From: Photobacterium alginatilyticum
GTDB taxonomy: Bacteria > Pseudomonadota > Gammaproteobacteria > Enterobacterales > Vibrionaceae
NCBI RefSeq assembly: GCF_009910675.1
Contig: NZ_RSEJ01000007.1
Location: 124,001-188,000 of the forward strand
Direction: 5' to 3'
DNA length: 64,000 nt
The position numbers and the translations under genes were made by a program. Below the pieces are notes generated by a model. The model saw only the letters and a program-made list of their open reading frames with translations, made no database searches and was not told where the DNA came from. Shown here piece by piece: positions 16,101 through 25,304 of this stretch (position 1 is its first letter; every line of letters starts with the position of its first letter).

Positions 16101-19052
16101 TCCCCGACTCTGGCAACACCTGACCAGAGTCCGAGCACAGGTATTCAAAGCAATATGACCAACGTCCTATCCGCTAACGATCACAATGACTCAGTTTCAA
16201 CGCAGCACGCTTCATTTGTCGAAAATCAACTGTTGGCACAGCAGGTCCATCAGGCCTTCCTGCAAAACCGCGAACAGGGGTTGAAGATGGCCGATGCCCT
16301 ATTGAAGGCACAGCTTAACGAAGTCACCGCGCAAATGAATGCGGGCAATAGTCAGGTAGGTAACTATCAGCCTGACACAGTTTCAGAGCCGATCTCACCA
16401 ACACAAAACGTAGTGGCTACACCAGCAGAAACGGTTATCGCAAAACCAATCCGTAAGCCCTGCATTTGGGACTATGAAGACTTGGTCGAGTATGCCGAAG
16501 GTGACATCGCCAATGTCTTTGGCCCTGACTACGCGATTATCGACAGTTACTCGCGCCGGGTAAGGCTGCCAACTACCGATTACCTGCTGGTATCGCGAGT
16601 CACTAAGCTAGATGCGCAAATGCTGGAGTACAAACCAAGTACGATGACCACGGAGTACGACATTCCAGTGGATGCACCTTACCTGGTTGACGGTCAGATC
16701 CCTTGGGCTGTCGCGGTCGAATCTGGTCAGTGTGATTTAATGCTCATTAGCTACCTCGGCATCGATTTCGAAAACAAGGGCGAGCGGGTTTATCGTCTGC
16801 TTGATTGCACCCTCACCTTCCTCGGCGACCTGCCGCGTGGTGGCGATACCCTGCGATACGATATCTCCATCAACAACTTTGCCCGTAACGGCGATACCCT
16901 GCTGTTCTTCTTCTCCTACGAATGTTTCGTCGGCGACAAGATGATCCTGAAAATGGATAACGGCTGCGCAGGCTTCTTCACCGATGAAGAGCTGGCGGAC
17001 GGCAAAGGGGTTATCCGTACCGAAGATGAACTGAAGGCACGTAACCTGGCCGTTAAGCAACGCTTTAACCCGTTATTGCATTGCCAGAAGACCCAATTCG
17101 ATTATCATGCCTTGCATCACCTGCTGAGTGCCGATATTGCCGGTTGCTTTGGTGACAGCCACATCTCTGACCGAAACCAGCCATCGCTGTGCTTCAGCTC
17201 AGAGAAATTCATGATGATTGAGCAAGTCAGCCACGTTGACCCGCATGGCGGCACCTGGGGACTGGGCTTGGTTGAAGGCCACAAACAGCTTGAACCTGAG
17301 CACTGGTATTTCCCTTGCCACTTCAAAGATGACTCTGTGATGGCCGGCTCATTGATGGCTGAGGGCTGTGGTCAGTTGCTGCAGTTCTTTATGATGTATT
17401 TGGGTATGCACACCCAGGTCCAGAGTGGTCGCTTCCAGCCGCTTGAAAGCGCACCGCAAAAAGTTCGCTGCCGTGGTCAGGTTATACCGCAATCTGCCGT
17501 GCTGACTTACCGGATGGAGGTGACGGAAATTGGCCTGAGTCCGCGCCCGTATGCAAAAGCAAACATTGATATTCTGCTTGACGGCAAAGTCGTGGTCGAC
17601 TTCCAGAACTTGGGCGTGATGATCAAAGAAGAAGCTGAATGTACTCGCTACATCGGTTCATCAGACTATATTGCCGAAGATAATATTGCTGAAGATCATA
17701 TTGTTGAAAGTGTTGTTGCTGAAGTGAAAGCAGTACAAACGACATTACAAACTACAGCACAAGCAATAAACCAGCCAGCCTCTGCCAATGCACCTCTGAT
17801 GGCGCAAGTTCCCGATCTGAATACGGCACCGAACAAAGGCGTTATCCCGCTTCAGCACGTAGAAGCACCAATAACGCCGGATTACCCAAATCGCGTTCCT
17901 GACACGGTACCGTTCACGCCGTACCATATGTTCGAGTTTGCTACCGGTGATATCGAAAAATGTTTCGGCCCGGACTTCGCTATCTATCGCGGCATGATCC
18001 CACCGCGCACCCCGTGTGGTGACCTACAGCTGACCACCCGTGTCATAGAAGTTAACGGTACCCGCGGCGATTTTAAAACACCGTCGTCATGTATCGCTGA
18101 ATATGAAGTGCCGGAAAATGCCTGGTACTTCAACGAAAACAGCCACAGCGCCCTCATGCCTTATTCGGTATTGATGGAAATTTCGCTCCAGCCAAATGGC
18201 TTTATTTCAGGCTATATGGGCACTACCCTGGGCTTCCCTGGCCAGGAGCTGTTTTTCCGTAACCTTGATGGCAGCGGCAAGATGCTGCGCAATGTTGACC
18301 TGCGCGGCAAAACGATTGTTAATGATTCCCGTCTGCTTTCAACCGTTATGATGGGTACCAACATAGTGCAGAGCTTCAGCTTCGAGCTAAGTACTGACGG
18401 CGTACCTTTCTATGAAGGTACCGCGGTATTTGGTTACTTCAAAGGTGAAGCACTGAAAGATCAGCTGGGACTGGATAACGGTAAAGTGACACAGCCTTGG
18501 CACATCGAAAATAGTCGCACGCCTGATGTCACTATCAACCTGCTTGATAAGCAAAGCCGCTACTTCAATGCCCCGCTGTCAGCAACAGGCGAAGCACGTC
18601 CACATTACCAGCTGGCTGGCGGACGACTGAATTTCATCGATAAAGTTGAAATAACCAGTGACGGTGGTAAATCAGGCTTAGGTTACCTGTATGCAGAGCG
18701 AACGATTGATCCAAGCGATTGGTTCTTCCAGTTCCATTTCCACCAAGATCCGGTCATGCCGGGCTCTCTGGGTGTGGAAGCAATTATCGAACTGATGCAA
18801 ACTTACGCCCTGAACAAAGATTTAGGTGCCGGATTCCGTTCGCCGAAATTCGGCCAGATCCAATCTGAAGTGAAGTGGAAATACCGTGGCCAGATCAACC
18901 CGCTGAACAAGCAAATGTCACTGGATGTCCACATCACTGCAATTAAAGACGAAGACGGTAAACGCATCATCATTGGTGATGCCAACCTGAGCAAAGACGG
19001 CCTGCGTATTTACGAAGTCAAAGACATTGCCATCTGTATTGAAGAAGCTTGA
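13176..19052 (+). CDS. pfaC: PfaC, PUFA synthase subunit (KS-CLF-DH-DH)
   Basis: PfaC (1958 residues) provides chain elongation and the dehydration/isomerisation that place cis double bonds. Domains in order: a ketosynthase (about 10-465, Cys212 in DAACASS); a chain-length factor (about 500-940) in which the nucleophile position is Glu695 (SAAEQS), so it is not a condensing enzyme itself; a Pro/Gln-rich linker near 960-1090; and two FabA-like dehydratase domains at about 1130-1480 (motif DSVMAGSLMAEG) and 1590-1950 (motif DPVMPGSLGVEA). The start is TTG with AAGGAG 7 bases upstream, and its TTGA overlaps the pfaB stop. No other start in frame has a comparable ribosome-binding site. Confidence 0.96.
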   Translation: MSSQHKTTDAHSTSKKIAIVGLANQYPDADTPKTFWQNLLDKRDSRSTLSAEKLGANPDSYQGQQGESDRFYCDKGGYIQNFSFDPSGYRLPAEKFENLDDSFLWALDTSRKALADAGIPLNATVLDRTGVIMGALSFPTTRSNDLFLPLYHSAVEKALKAKLGNEHFSLSPSNAVARDSNSANGAAAHNASKLVADALGLGSAQLSLDAACASSVYSLKLACDYLNTGKADMMLAGAVSGADPFFINMGFSIFHAYPDHGVSVPFDSNSKGLFAGEGAGVLVLKRLEDAERDGDHIYAVVSGIGLSNDGRGQFVLSPNSKGQVQAFERAYEASDLSPESIEVIECHATGTPLGDKVELTSMERFFADKLNGTQAPLIGSAKSNLGHLLTAAGMPGIMKMIFAMRDGTLPPSINLSTPLSSPDGLFGSHTLPTQVQPWPDKAGNPARRAGVSVFGFGGCNAHLLLEAYSSHSEQPGITAGAQVQNQVQNKKSPVSAPLKITGLASHFGSLKTINALNHAIETGADAFVALPKKRWKGLDQHPELLNQFGLHTVPHGAYIDQFELDFLRFKVPPNEDDRLISQQLLLMKVADEAIRDAKLEAGQKVAVLVAMETELEMHQFRGRVNLHTQLADSLDNMGITLTDSEYQSLEAIAMDSVLDAAKLNQYTSFIGNIMASRIASLWDFNGPAFTISAAEQSVARCIDVAQNLMSQESLDAVVIAAVDLSGSAEQVILKNSITPVASTAQDSGWHVGEGAGAIVLVDEQEAAASHSYGSIDALGFGSVSQSQSITDRLLTETGIAADNISLLELNQAPESTDITAYPLSRAAQTQASRRMGHCYAASGMASILHGLLSLNQTAFPAKAKAAIVASISEGQCSQLVVTQTDTETHSLTARLASELAVDSTRQLIKQVTLGGRDIYQHIVTADLPELQQIQQKAANSRPRIQSPVKTMAKAMSITKPVAQPLTRPEAPTPSVSPTLATPDQSPSTGIQSNMTNVLSANDHNDSVSTQHASFVENQLLAQQVHQAFLQNREQGLKMADALLKAQLNEVTAQMNAGNSQVGNYQPDTVSEPISPTQNVVATPAETVIAKPIRKPCIWDYEDLVEYAEGDIANVFGPDYAIIDSYSRRVRLPTTDYLLVSRVTKLDAQMLEYKPSTMTTEYDIPVDAPYLVDGQIPWAVAVESGQCDLMLISYLGIDFENKGERVYRLLDCTLTFLGDLPRGGDTLRYDISINNFARNGDTLLFFFSYECFVGDKMILKMDNGCAGFFTDEELADGKGVIRTEDELKARNLAVKQRFNPLLHCQKTQFDYHALHHLLSADIAGCFGDSHISDRNQPSLCFSSEKFMMIEQVSHVDPHGGTWGLGLVEGHKQLEPEHWYFPCHFKDDSVMAGSLMAEGCGQLLQFFMMYLGMHTQVQSGRFQPLESAPQKVRCRGQVIPQSAVLTYRMEVTEIGLSPRPYAKANIDILLDGKVVVDFQNLGVMIKEEAECTRYIGSSDYIAEDNIAEDHIVESVVAEVKAVQTTLQTTAQAINQPASANAPLMAQVPDLNTAPNKGVIPLQHVEAPITPDYPNRVPDTVPFTPYHMFEFATGDIEKCFGPDFAIYRGMIPPRTPCGDLQLTTRVIEVNGTRGDFKTPSSCIAEYEVPENAWYFNENSHSALMPYSVLMEISLQPNGFISGYMGTTLGFPGQELFFRNLDGSGKMLRNVDLRGKTIVNDSRLLSTVMMGTNIVQSFSFELSTDGVPFYEGTAVFGYFKGEALKDQLGLDNGKVTQPWHIENSRTPDVTINLLDKQSRYFNAPLSATGEARPHYQLAGGRLNFIDKVEITSDGGKSGLGYLYAERTIDPSDWFFQFHFHQDPVMPGSLGVEAIIELMQTYALNKDLGAGFRSPKFGQIQSEVKWKYRGQINPLNKQMSLDVHITAIKDEDGKRIIIGDANLSKDGLRIYEVKDIAICIEEA

Positions 19053-19068
19053 GTTAGGAACGAATACT

Positions 19069-20706
19069 ATGACAACACAAACAACCATGAATAACGAAAA
19101 GCTATCTCCATGGCCGTGGCAAGTTGATGAAAATGCTACCCACTTCGATACCAATGCAATGGCACAAGCCCTTAAAGACTTGAGCTTCGGGTGCTACGTG
19201 ATCAATCACCCAGAAAAGGGGCTGGGGATCAGCCAGCAAGCCGAGCTGGCCTCTGGCGATTGTGCCAGTGCCACTACGAGTCACCCGGTCAGCGCCTTTG
19301 CGCCAGCTCTCGGTACACAAAGCCTGGGTGACAGCGACTTCCGTCGTGTGCATGGCGTGAAATACGCCTATTACGCCGGTGCAATGGCAAACGGTATCTC
19401 TTCGGAAGAGCTGGTTATCGCACTGGGCCAGGCAGGCATTCTGTGCTCCTTTGGTGCTGCAGGCCTGATCCCGTCACGTGTCGAGCAGGCTATTCACCGC
19501 ATACAGGCAGCCCTGCCGAACGGCCCTTATGCCTTTAACCTGATCCATAGCCCGAGCGAACCGGCACTGGAGCGTGGCAGCGTCGAGCTGTTCCTCAAGC
19601 ATGGGGTGCGCACTGTTGAAGCATCGGCATTCCTGGGGCTGACACCGCAAATTGTTCAATACCGTGCAGCAGGTCTTAGCCGCGATGCTCAAGGCGAAAT
19701 CCAAATTGCCAATAAGGTAATAGCAAAAGTCAGCCGGACTGAAGTTGCCCGCAAGTTTATGGAACCGGCACCGGCAAAAATTCTGCAGAAACTGGTTGAT
19801 GAAGGCCGTATTACAGCCGAACAAATGGAGCTGGCTCAGCTCGTTCCGATGGCTGATGATATTACCGCAGAGGCTGATTCTGGCGGTCATACCGATAACC
19901 GCCCGCTGGTAACCCTGCTGCCGACAATTCTGGCACTGAAAGAAGAGATCCAGGCGAAATACCAGTTCAAGACTCCGCTGCGTGTGGGCTCTGGTGGTGG
20001 TATCGGTACCCCCGATGCCGCACTGGCGGCGTTCAACATGGGAGCGGCCTATATCGTCACCGGCTCAATCAACCAGGCCTGTATCGAGGCAGGCGCGAGT
20101 GAGCATACCCGTAAACTACTGGCGACAACTGAGATGGCCGATGTCACTATGGCACCCGCCGCCGATATGTTCGAAATGGGCGTCAAACTGCAGGTAGTCA
20201 AACGCGGCACTCTGTTCCCGATGCGTGCCAACAAACTGTATGACATCTACACCCGCTACGATTCAATTGAAGCGATCCCGGCCGATGAGCGTCACAAGCT
20301 AGAGACACAAGTGTTCCGAGCGACACTGGATGAAATCTGGGCCGGCACCGTTGCACACTTTAACGAGCGTGATCCGAAACAAATCGAACGTGCGCAAGAT
20401 AATCCCAAGCGTAAGATGGCTCTGATCTTCCGTTGGTATCTTGGCCTTTCAAGCCGCTGGTCTAACACTGGCGAAACAGGTCGTGAGATGGACTATCAAA
20501 TCTGGGCAGGCCCGGCACTTGGCGCTTTCAACGCGTGGGCAAAAGGCAGCTACTTGGATAACTATCAGGATCGCCGTGCCGTTGATCTTGCCAAGCACCT
20601 GATGCATGGCGCCGCCTATTTGGCACGTATCAACCTATTGGCTTCACAAGGTATCCGGCTACCTGCTGAACTGGCGCGCTGGAAACCTGAACAAAAAATG
20701 GCTTAA
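19069..20706 (+). CDS. pfaD: PfaD, enoyl reductase subunit of the PUFA synthase
   Basis: PfaD (545 residues) is the FMN-dependent enoyl reductase acting in trans on the ACP-bound chain. It has a TIM-barrel of the 2-nitropropane-dioxygenase family, with the nucleotide-binding stretch LRVGSGGGIGTPDAALAAF and the following AAYIVTGSINQ. I place the start at the ATG at 19069, 16 bases after the pfaC stop, because AGGAA lies 8 bases upstream; an in-frame TTG at 19027 inside pfaC has no such site. The gene ends the pfa operon and is followed 34 bases later by a strong terminator. Confidence 0.95.
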   Translation: MTTQTTMNNEKLSPWPWQVDENATHFDTNAMAQALKDLSFGCYVINHPEKGLGISQQAELASGDCASATTSHPVSAFAPALGTQSLGDSDFRRVHGVKYAYYAGAMANGISSEELVIALGQAGILCSFGAAGLIPSRVEQAIHRIQAALPNGPYAFNLIHSPSEPALERGSVELFLKHGVRTVEASAFLGLTPQIVQYRAAGLSRDAQGEIQIANKVIAKVSRTEVARKFMEPAPAKILQKLVDEGRITAEQMELAQLVPMADDITAEADSGGHTDNRPLVTLLPTILALKEEIQAKYQFKTPLRVGSGGGIGTPDAALAAFNMGAAYIVTGSINQACIEAGASEHTRKLLATTEMADVTMAPAADMFEMGVKLQVVKRGTLFPMRANKLYDIYTRYDSIEAIPADERHKLETQVFRATLDEIWAGTVAHFNERDPKQIERAQDNPKRKMALIFRWYLGLSSRWSNTGETGREMDYQIWAGPALGAFNAWAKGSYLDNYQDRRAVDLAKHLMHGAAYLARINLLASQGIRLPAELARWKPEQKMA

Positions 20707-20740
20707 CTGCAACAACCAGTAGTTTTATAGAGAACCAATA

Positions 20741-20773
20741 AAATCGGCCTTCAGGTGAAGGCCGATTTTTATT
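20741..20773. terminator. Bidirectional terminator between pfaD and the lipoprotein gene
   Basis: A perfect 12-bp stem (AAATCGGCCTTC / GAAGGCCGATTT) with loop AGGT is followed by TTTAT on the plus strand and by a weaker T-rich stretch on the minus strand. It ends the pfa operon and may also stop the converging lipoprotein transcript. Confidence 0.9.
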
Positions 20774-20810
20774 TAGCACATAGAGGCTATCAGTATCAAT
20801 TTAGCAACTA

Positions 20811-22172
20811 TTACTCTTTAACTAAGTAGCCAATAAGCGAAGTCACATTATCGACATTGGTATGCATCAGCACAATTTCGCTCGCATCAGATTTAGTCGG
20901 GATAACTGTAAAGTCCAACACTTCCCCATCCAGTTTGATATAAGGTTTCTCAAGTGACACTGACGCAGTATTGATGGTTTGATCTGAAATAATTGTCCCC
21001 ACACCATTGTCACCTTTATTATTAGGCTGCTTAATGGTCAGTGTTGAGCTATCGACAGTGATTTCAAACTTGTAATCAAACTCAGCAGAAAGCTTAGATT
21101 TATACTTACCATCTAGCTTTGATAAGCTATCTAGCTTCACACCTGTAACAATCTTTCTCATCTCTACATTTGGATGTTCATTTACAAGCACAGTCCACTC
21201 GTTACCTGAAATGTTAACCGGATTCAGAGTGAAACTGTTCATACGACCTGCAGGTCCAAACATTAAATATAAATGCCCCGCCTTACCTTTATCACCATCA
21301 GTTCCAAATGGCTTATTTAAAATTCCCCATGTCTGAACCGAGCCACTTTCATCAATAGACTTGGCAAATACTTCGCCCTCGCCTTCAACGCTGTAGTAAT
21401 CCCGGGTAGACTGATTAAATGCCTGATCTAAGTGGAGTACAAGATCATCGGCAAGAATTAGATACTTATCAGATAAATCACTCGCAGAGAAAGCCGTATT
21501 TACACTGACCTTTTCAAGTGTTGACTGAAGTTCAGATTGAACGGTGGCTTCCGGAATAAAATCATCATGCTTAAAGTTCATATTGCTATCACGGTTAGCA
21601 AGCTTAACCTTATCAAGCAGTTCTTTTTTCAGTACCGTTGTTCTGTCAGCCGCCGGATCATTAATTAATGCTTGAAGATCATTAGTAACATTCTCGCCAT
21701 TGTTATTAAATTTCAAGCCAGTCAAATCAAGGCTAGTCGCGTCTGAACCACGATTAAATGATTTTAAAATGGTCGCGATTGTAATTGGATCGGCATTATT
21801 ATTAATGTTGCCTACTTTTAGATCGTAAGGCGTTGTGATGCTGGATGGTTGAGGAACAAAGCCAATTTTGATTAAATTCTCATCGCTCAAGGTTGCTTTG
21901 TTACTCTCATCACATTTACCGAGATAAAATGAAACACTCTCACCTTCTACTGCTGAGTATGTACCGCTCTCATCTGTACAGCCTGTGCTGTTTTCTGACT
22001 TGTAGTACAGACCTTTTACAGGCTCATCAATAAAGGAATAGCTATTCAATTGCGTGGGTGTTGTTTGCCCAGCACCTGCTGTAGATGAACTTGTTGAGCT
22101 GTCATTACATCCTGTTGCGGCTAAAGCCGATATTGCAATACAAAGTACTGAGAGTTTCGTTTTAAAAGCCAT
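20811..22172 (-). CDS. Secreted lipoprotein of unknown function
   Basis: I do not recognise the function of this 453-residue protein. Its N-terminus is a typical lipoprotein signal: two lysines, a hydrophobic core and the lipobox LAATGC with Cys22. The next residue is Asn, so outer-membrane sorting is expected. After a Ser/Thr-rich linker the segment PVKGLYYKSENSTGCTDESG, continuing to a motif ending FYLGKC, resembles an N-terminal module common in Vibrio and Shewanella lipoproteins, with a possible Cys pair. The rest is acidic and beta-rich. It is monocistronic: 549 bases separate it from the next gene, and it converges on the pfa operon. Confidence 0.75.
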   Translation of the reverse strand: MAFKTKLSVLCIAISALAATGCNDSSTSSSTAGAGQTTPTQLNSYSFIDEPVKGLYYKSENSTGCTDESGTYSAVEGESVSFYLGKCDESNKATLSDENLIKIGFVPQPSSITTPYDLKVGNINNNADPITIATILKSFNRGSDATSLDLTGLKFNNNGENVTNDLQALINDPAADRTTVLKKELLDKVKLANRDSNMNFKHDDFIPEATVQSELQSTLEKVSVNTAFSASDLSDKYLILADDLVLHLDQAFNQSTRDYYSVEGEGEVFAKSIDESGSVQTWGILNKPFGTDGDKGKAGHLYLMFGPAGRMNSFTLNPVNISGNEWTVLVNEHPNVEMRKIVTGVKLDSLSKLDGKYKSKLSAEFDYKFEITVDSSTLTIKQPNNKGDNGVGTIISDQTINTASVSLEKPYIKLDGEVLDFTVIPTKSDASEIVLMHTNVDNVTSLIGYLVKE

Positions 22173-22721
22173 ATTTACTCCGGAAGTAGAAATAAAGTAT
22201 CAAGGGAAATCATTCATTAAGCGCTGCCCCTTATAGAGCAGCATCGATTCTGTTTTTGTTAAGAACATTTCATTCTCCCTTGCCTGACATTGTCTGTCTT
22301 CATGTCAAAAACGATACTCTCAGCATCCATACATTACACAGCTCTCACCTACAGCCGAATCCGACCAAACCTGTACAGAACCTGAACAGTATCGCTTTCG
22401 AGCTAATAATATATAAATTGGATTGCATTGAAATGCGATTTATATAAAAGCTAATGATGGCTCACAAAATTAGAGTAACAAATCTAATAATTACTAGACT
22501 TTCATAACAATATGATATGCAACTATTTCACTTGTTATCTGTAGGATAATTATGAACCTGGATACTTGCTGTTTGGCGTTCAGAATATCGTAACCGATTA
22601 CGATTAAAGACTTTCCGGTTCGTACTAGAGGTACGGAAAAAACAATTATTCTCAGACTAAAGTCAATAAAAAGGCCTTCCTACTAGCCATGGAGGAAGGC
22701 CTTTTTCATCAGATCATTCTG
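22173..22721. other. Intergenic region upstream of the lipoprotein gene
   Basis: These 549 bases are AT-rich and hold no convincing gene. The part next to 22172 must carry the lipoprotein promoter. Around 22586-22603 ATCGTAA-CCGA-TTACGAT forms a 7-bp hairpin, and a second imperfect hairpin (TTCCG...CGGAA) lies near 22613-22639; their role is unknown. The collagenase terminator occupies 22668-22706. Confidence 0.4.
22668..22706 (-). terminator. Terminator of the collagenase gene
   Basis: A perfect 13-bp inverted repeat, AAAAAGGCCTTCC / GGAAGGCCTTTTT, surrounds a 13-base loop and ends in a T-run on both strands. It lies 16 bases beyond the collagenase stop codon. Confidence 0.88.
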
Positions 22722-24953
22722 TTATTTTGTCATCTCGATTTTTAGACTGGCCCCGCTACTTGACGGATTACTGAGCGCCGTCACATATTGCCAGCCACTT
22801 GCAGGGTTATTGATAGTAAGTGACTCCACATTGCCTGGCTCGATTGAGCTCAACACGTAGTTGTTACTCTCAGCCCAAGTCGACGGGCTATAGAATAAAT
22901 CAACATTGCCCTCGCCGTGGCCAGTATTGATATCAATACGGCTGACATCAGCATCTACATAAAAGTAGTAATACGCCTTGCCGTTACTGACACAGACAGT
23001 ATTGCCATCATAAATCTGGCCATAACCATAGGGTCCCTGGACTTTACAACTATCAGGTATTAGAGCTGGCCCCTGCCCACCGATTGGAGAGTCATCACTT
23101 TGCACCACCTGCAACCAGTTATACCACTGATAGTCTAGGGAAGTGCCAATCGAGGTGTTGAGGAAATTAACCCACCCTTGCACATCACCGGCACGGGCAT
23201 ATTGCATTAATTGCTCAACGAGTTCTGGGGACGTTTCAAATAGGAAACGAACTGCAAGATAGCCCCAACGATAAACACGTTCGTCACCGCTGTTATAGGT
23301 GTTATTCAGTATTTCACTAAAGCGATATCGCTGCTGACGGCCAATCTCTACCGCCTCATCATAACGATTTTGATGAGAAATATACTCGGCCAGTCCTTCA
23401 GACCACCAAACGGATTTGTCCTTGTCGATACTGAAGTAATTAAACGGACCATACATGTTAAACCGACCGTCGAGGTAATGAATATACTCATGACGTAGGT
23501 TCCAGACCAAAATGTCGTCTCGCCACGTTGCCTCGTGAGCAATGAAACGAGCCTGATTTCCTTCAACTGAAGGATCCCCTTCTAGGTACATGCCCCCGTT
23601 ATCGGTACTAATACCAAAGATGGTACCGGCGAATGATTTATAATCCTCGGTCGAATCAAAAATATTCACTTCGAGGTTGGTGTTATAGTCATCATTCACT
23701 GGCTGGTTATTAGTATTCAGTACCTGATGAAATAGCGCTTCTTCCTCCGCCAGTAATTCACAAGATTGCTGAAGCTCGGACTGCGTCATACTCTGGGCAC
23801 GAATTTTTATCGTATCACTACAGGAGTGATGAATGCTCAACACAGCATCTTTGAGCTCTTCCTTCCAGCCACAAATACCAAACTTTTCACATTCTCCCGG
23901 GTTATAGCGCTCCAATGCCCCGGCAGCAGTAGCCCACGCCTTGGTATTGCGCTCGAAGTGGGACATGAAGCTGACGATGCCCTGGTTGACTTCCTGTTTC
24001 AGGCTATCCGAGAGCCCCCAGTATTTCTGATATTCGAGGAAACGGGCATATTCATTTAGCGCATCAGTCGACTCATAGCTGTACTCAGAATTGTAAATGT
24101 ACTCTGAAGTTGCAACCTTAAGTAAAGCTGCTCGCAAGGCTGTTTGTTGCTCGGCTGATTTCGTATAGGTTTCATCCCAACTTCCGCGATAGAGCGTCGT
24201 CAGCGCCTTGGTTAACGCACTACGGTGTGACCATTGTGCGAGGTGTGCCGGGCTAAACTCATTCAAATACCGGGTAATGGATGTAACACTCTGGATGTAG
24301 TTTTTACTGCTGTCCCACGCAGTAAAATACTCAGCCATTGTATTACCCTGAATATCGGTTACTTCAGAAATAAAAGGATTATTTCGGTAGGTTTCAAGTA
24401 AAGAAAGCAATGCTTGATGAGGTCGCTGGTCTTGATATTTCAGCTGCTCATTGTTGTACTCTATATAAAATGCACCCCGAAGGTAATAAAACAAATTATA
24501 AAGATCATCACCAGTAGATGAATTATAATCCGCGGCTATCACGGCTGCACGCCTGGCAATATCAATAACATTTTCGGCTTGGTATGTTGCTAGTGAAACG
24601 CTGTCATTGCGGCGGTACAATTCACTAATACACTCCGAAGATGTATCAGCTATAAATCTGAACAGATCATCGCCGGTAAGCACTGAGAACTGACGATAGT
24701 CAGCGCAACCCGCACTGTCATTGAATAATACAATATCCCGTTGCCGACGCTCTGAAACTGTCGGTGCTGGAATAGTGATAGGAGCAATAATAGTCTCCGA
24801 TTCACTGTATTCTCTTAGCTGTTCATTATAACCACGTGTTGTTTCACCATCTGGGGAAAGCTGAACATTGGTATTATTGTCTTCTGCAAATACTGAGTAG
24901 CTAGTTAATAATGAAGTAATGAGTAGTGATAACCATCTTTTCCTGATAGCCAT
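22722..24953 (-). CDS. Secreted M9-family collagenase (Vibrio type)
   Basis: This 743-residue protein is a zinc metalloprotease of peptidase family M9, which degrades collagen outside the cell. It begins with a Sec signal peptide (about 1-23, ending VFA). The zinc motif is HEYIH at His488-His492, followed some 30 residues later by WWSEGLAEYIS, which supplies the third ligand, Glu. The N-terminal half is the helical M9 activator-type region. The last 100 residues (from about 640) look like a pre-peptidase C-terminal beta-sandwich, which often binds substrate. An AAGGAAA ribosome-binding site precedes the ATG. It is monocistronic, with a strong terminator. Confidence 0.9.
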   Translation of the reverse strand: MAIRKRWLSLLITSLLTSYSVFAEDNNTNVQLSPDGETTRGYNEQLREYSESETIIAPITIPAPTVSERRQRDIVLFNDSAGCADYRQFSVLTGDDLFRFIADTSSECISELYRRNDSVSLATYQAENVIDIARRAAVIAADYNSSTGDDLYNLFYYLRGAFYIEYNNEQLKYQDQRPHQALLSLLETYRNNPFISEVTDIQGNTMAEYFTAWDSSKNYIQSVTSITRYLNEFSPAHLAQWSHRSALTKALTTLYRGSWDETYTKSAEQQTALRAALLKVATSEYIYNSEYSYESTDALNEYARFLEYQKYWGLSDSLKQEVNQGIVSFMSHFERNTKAWATAAGALERYNPGECEKFGICGWKEELKDAVLSIHHSCSDTIKIRAQSMTQSELQQSCELLAEEEALFHQVLNTNNQPVNDDYNTNLEVNIFDSTEDYKSFAGTIFGISTDNGGMYLEGDPSVEGNQARFIAHEATWRDDILVWNLRHEYIHYLDGRFNMYGPFNYFSIDKDKSVWWSEGLAEYISHQNRYDEAVEIGRQQRYRFSEILNNTYNSGDERVYRWGYLAVRFLFETSPELVEQLMQYARAGDVQGWVNFLNTSIGTSLDYQWYNWLQVVQSDDSPIGGQGPALIPDSCKVQGPYGYGQIYDGNTVCVSNGKAYYYFYVDADVSRIDINTGHGEGNVDLFYSPSTWAESNNYVLSSIEPGNVESLTINNPASGWQYVTALSNPSSSGASLKIEMTK

Positions 24954-25304
24954 AATGTTTCCTTTTCCTTAGTTATTATTAATCAAAAGCAATGCCTCTC
25001 ATGAAGGAGTACATGAGTAGCCTTTGTCTTTTCTGTTTTATTCGAACCAACTGCGTGGAAAAGTATAAATATCAGTGCATATGAAATTTGAGATGAGAAT
25101 CACTCGCCATAGATAAATCTACAATTTACTCACATTATTAGATATTTGTTCCAATTAAATCCAGATATTCAACAGCAAAATTTTTATCAAAACACCCGGT
25201 GCAACTTCTAGCCAAGACAAGCGCTAACGTATCTTGATAAAAAAAGCCCCGGCATATAGAGCCGGGGCCTTCATTTATGTTGCGAGACTTTATAACACGC
25301 TCAA
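24954..25304. other. Intergenic region upstream of the collagenase gene
   Basis: These 351 AT-rich bases contain the collagenase ribosome-binding site and presumably its promoter near the left end, and the terminator of the Met-zincin gene at the right end. I see no open frame of interest and no clear operator. Confidence 0.45.
25239..25271 (-). terminator. Terminator of the barrel/Met-zincin operon
   Basis: The stem GCCCCGGC / GCCGGGGC with loop ATATAGA is followed on the minus strand by an uninterrupted T-run (the A-run at 25239-25245). It lies 34 bases past the stop codon of the zincin gene. Confidence 0.9.
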
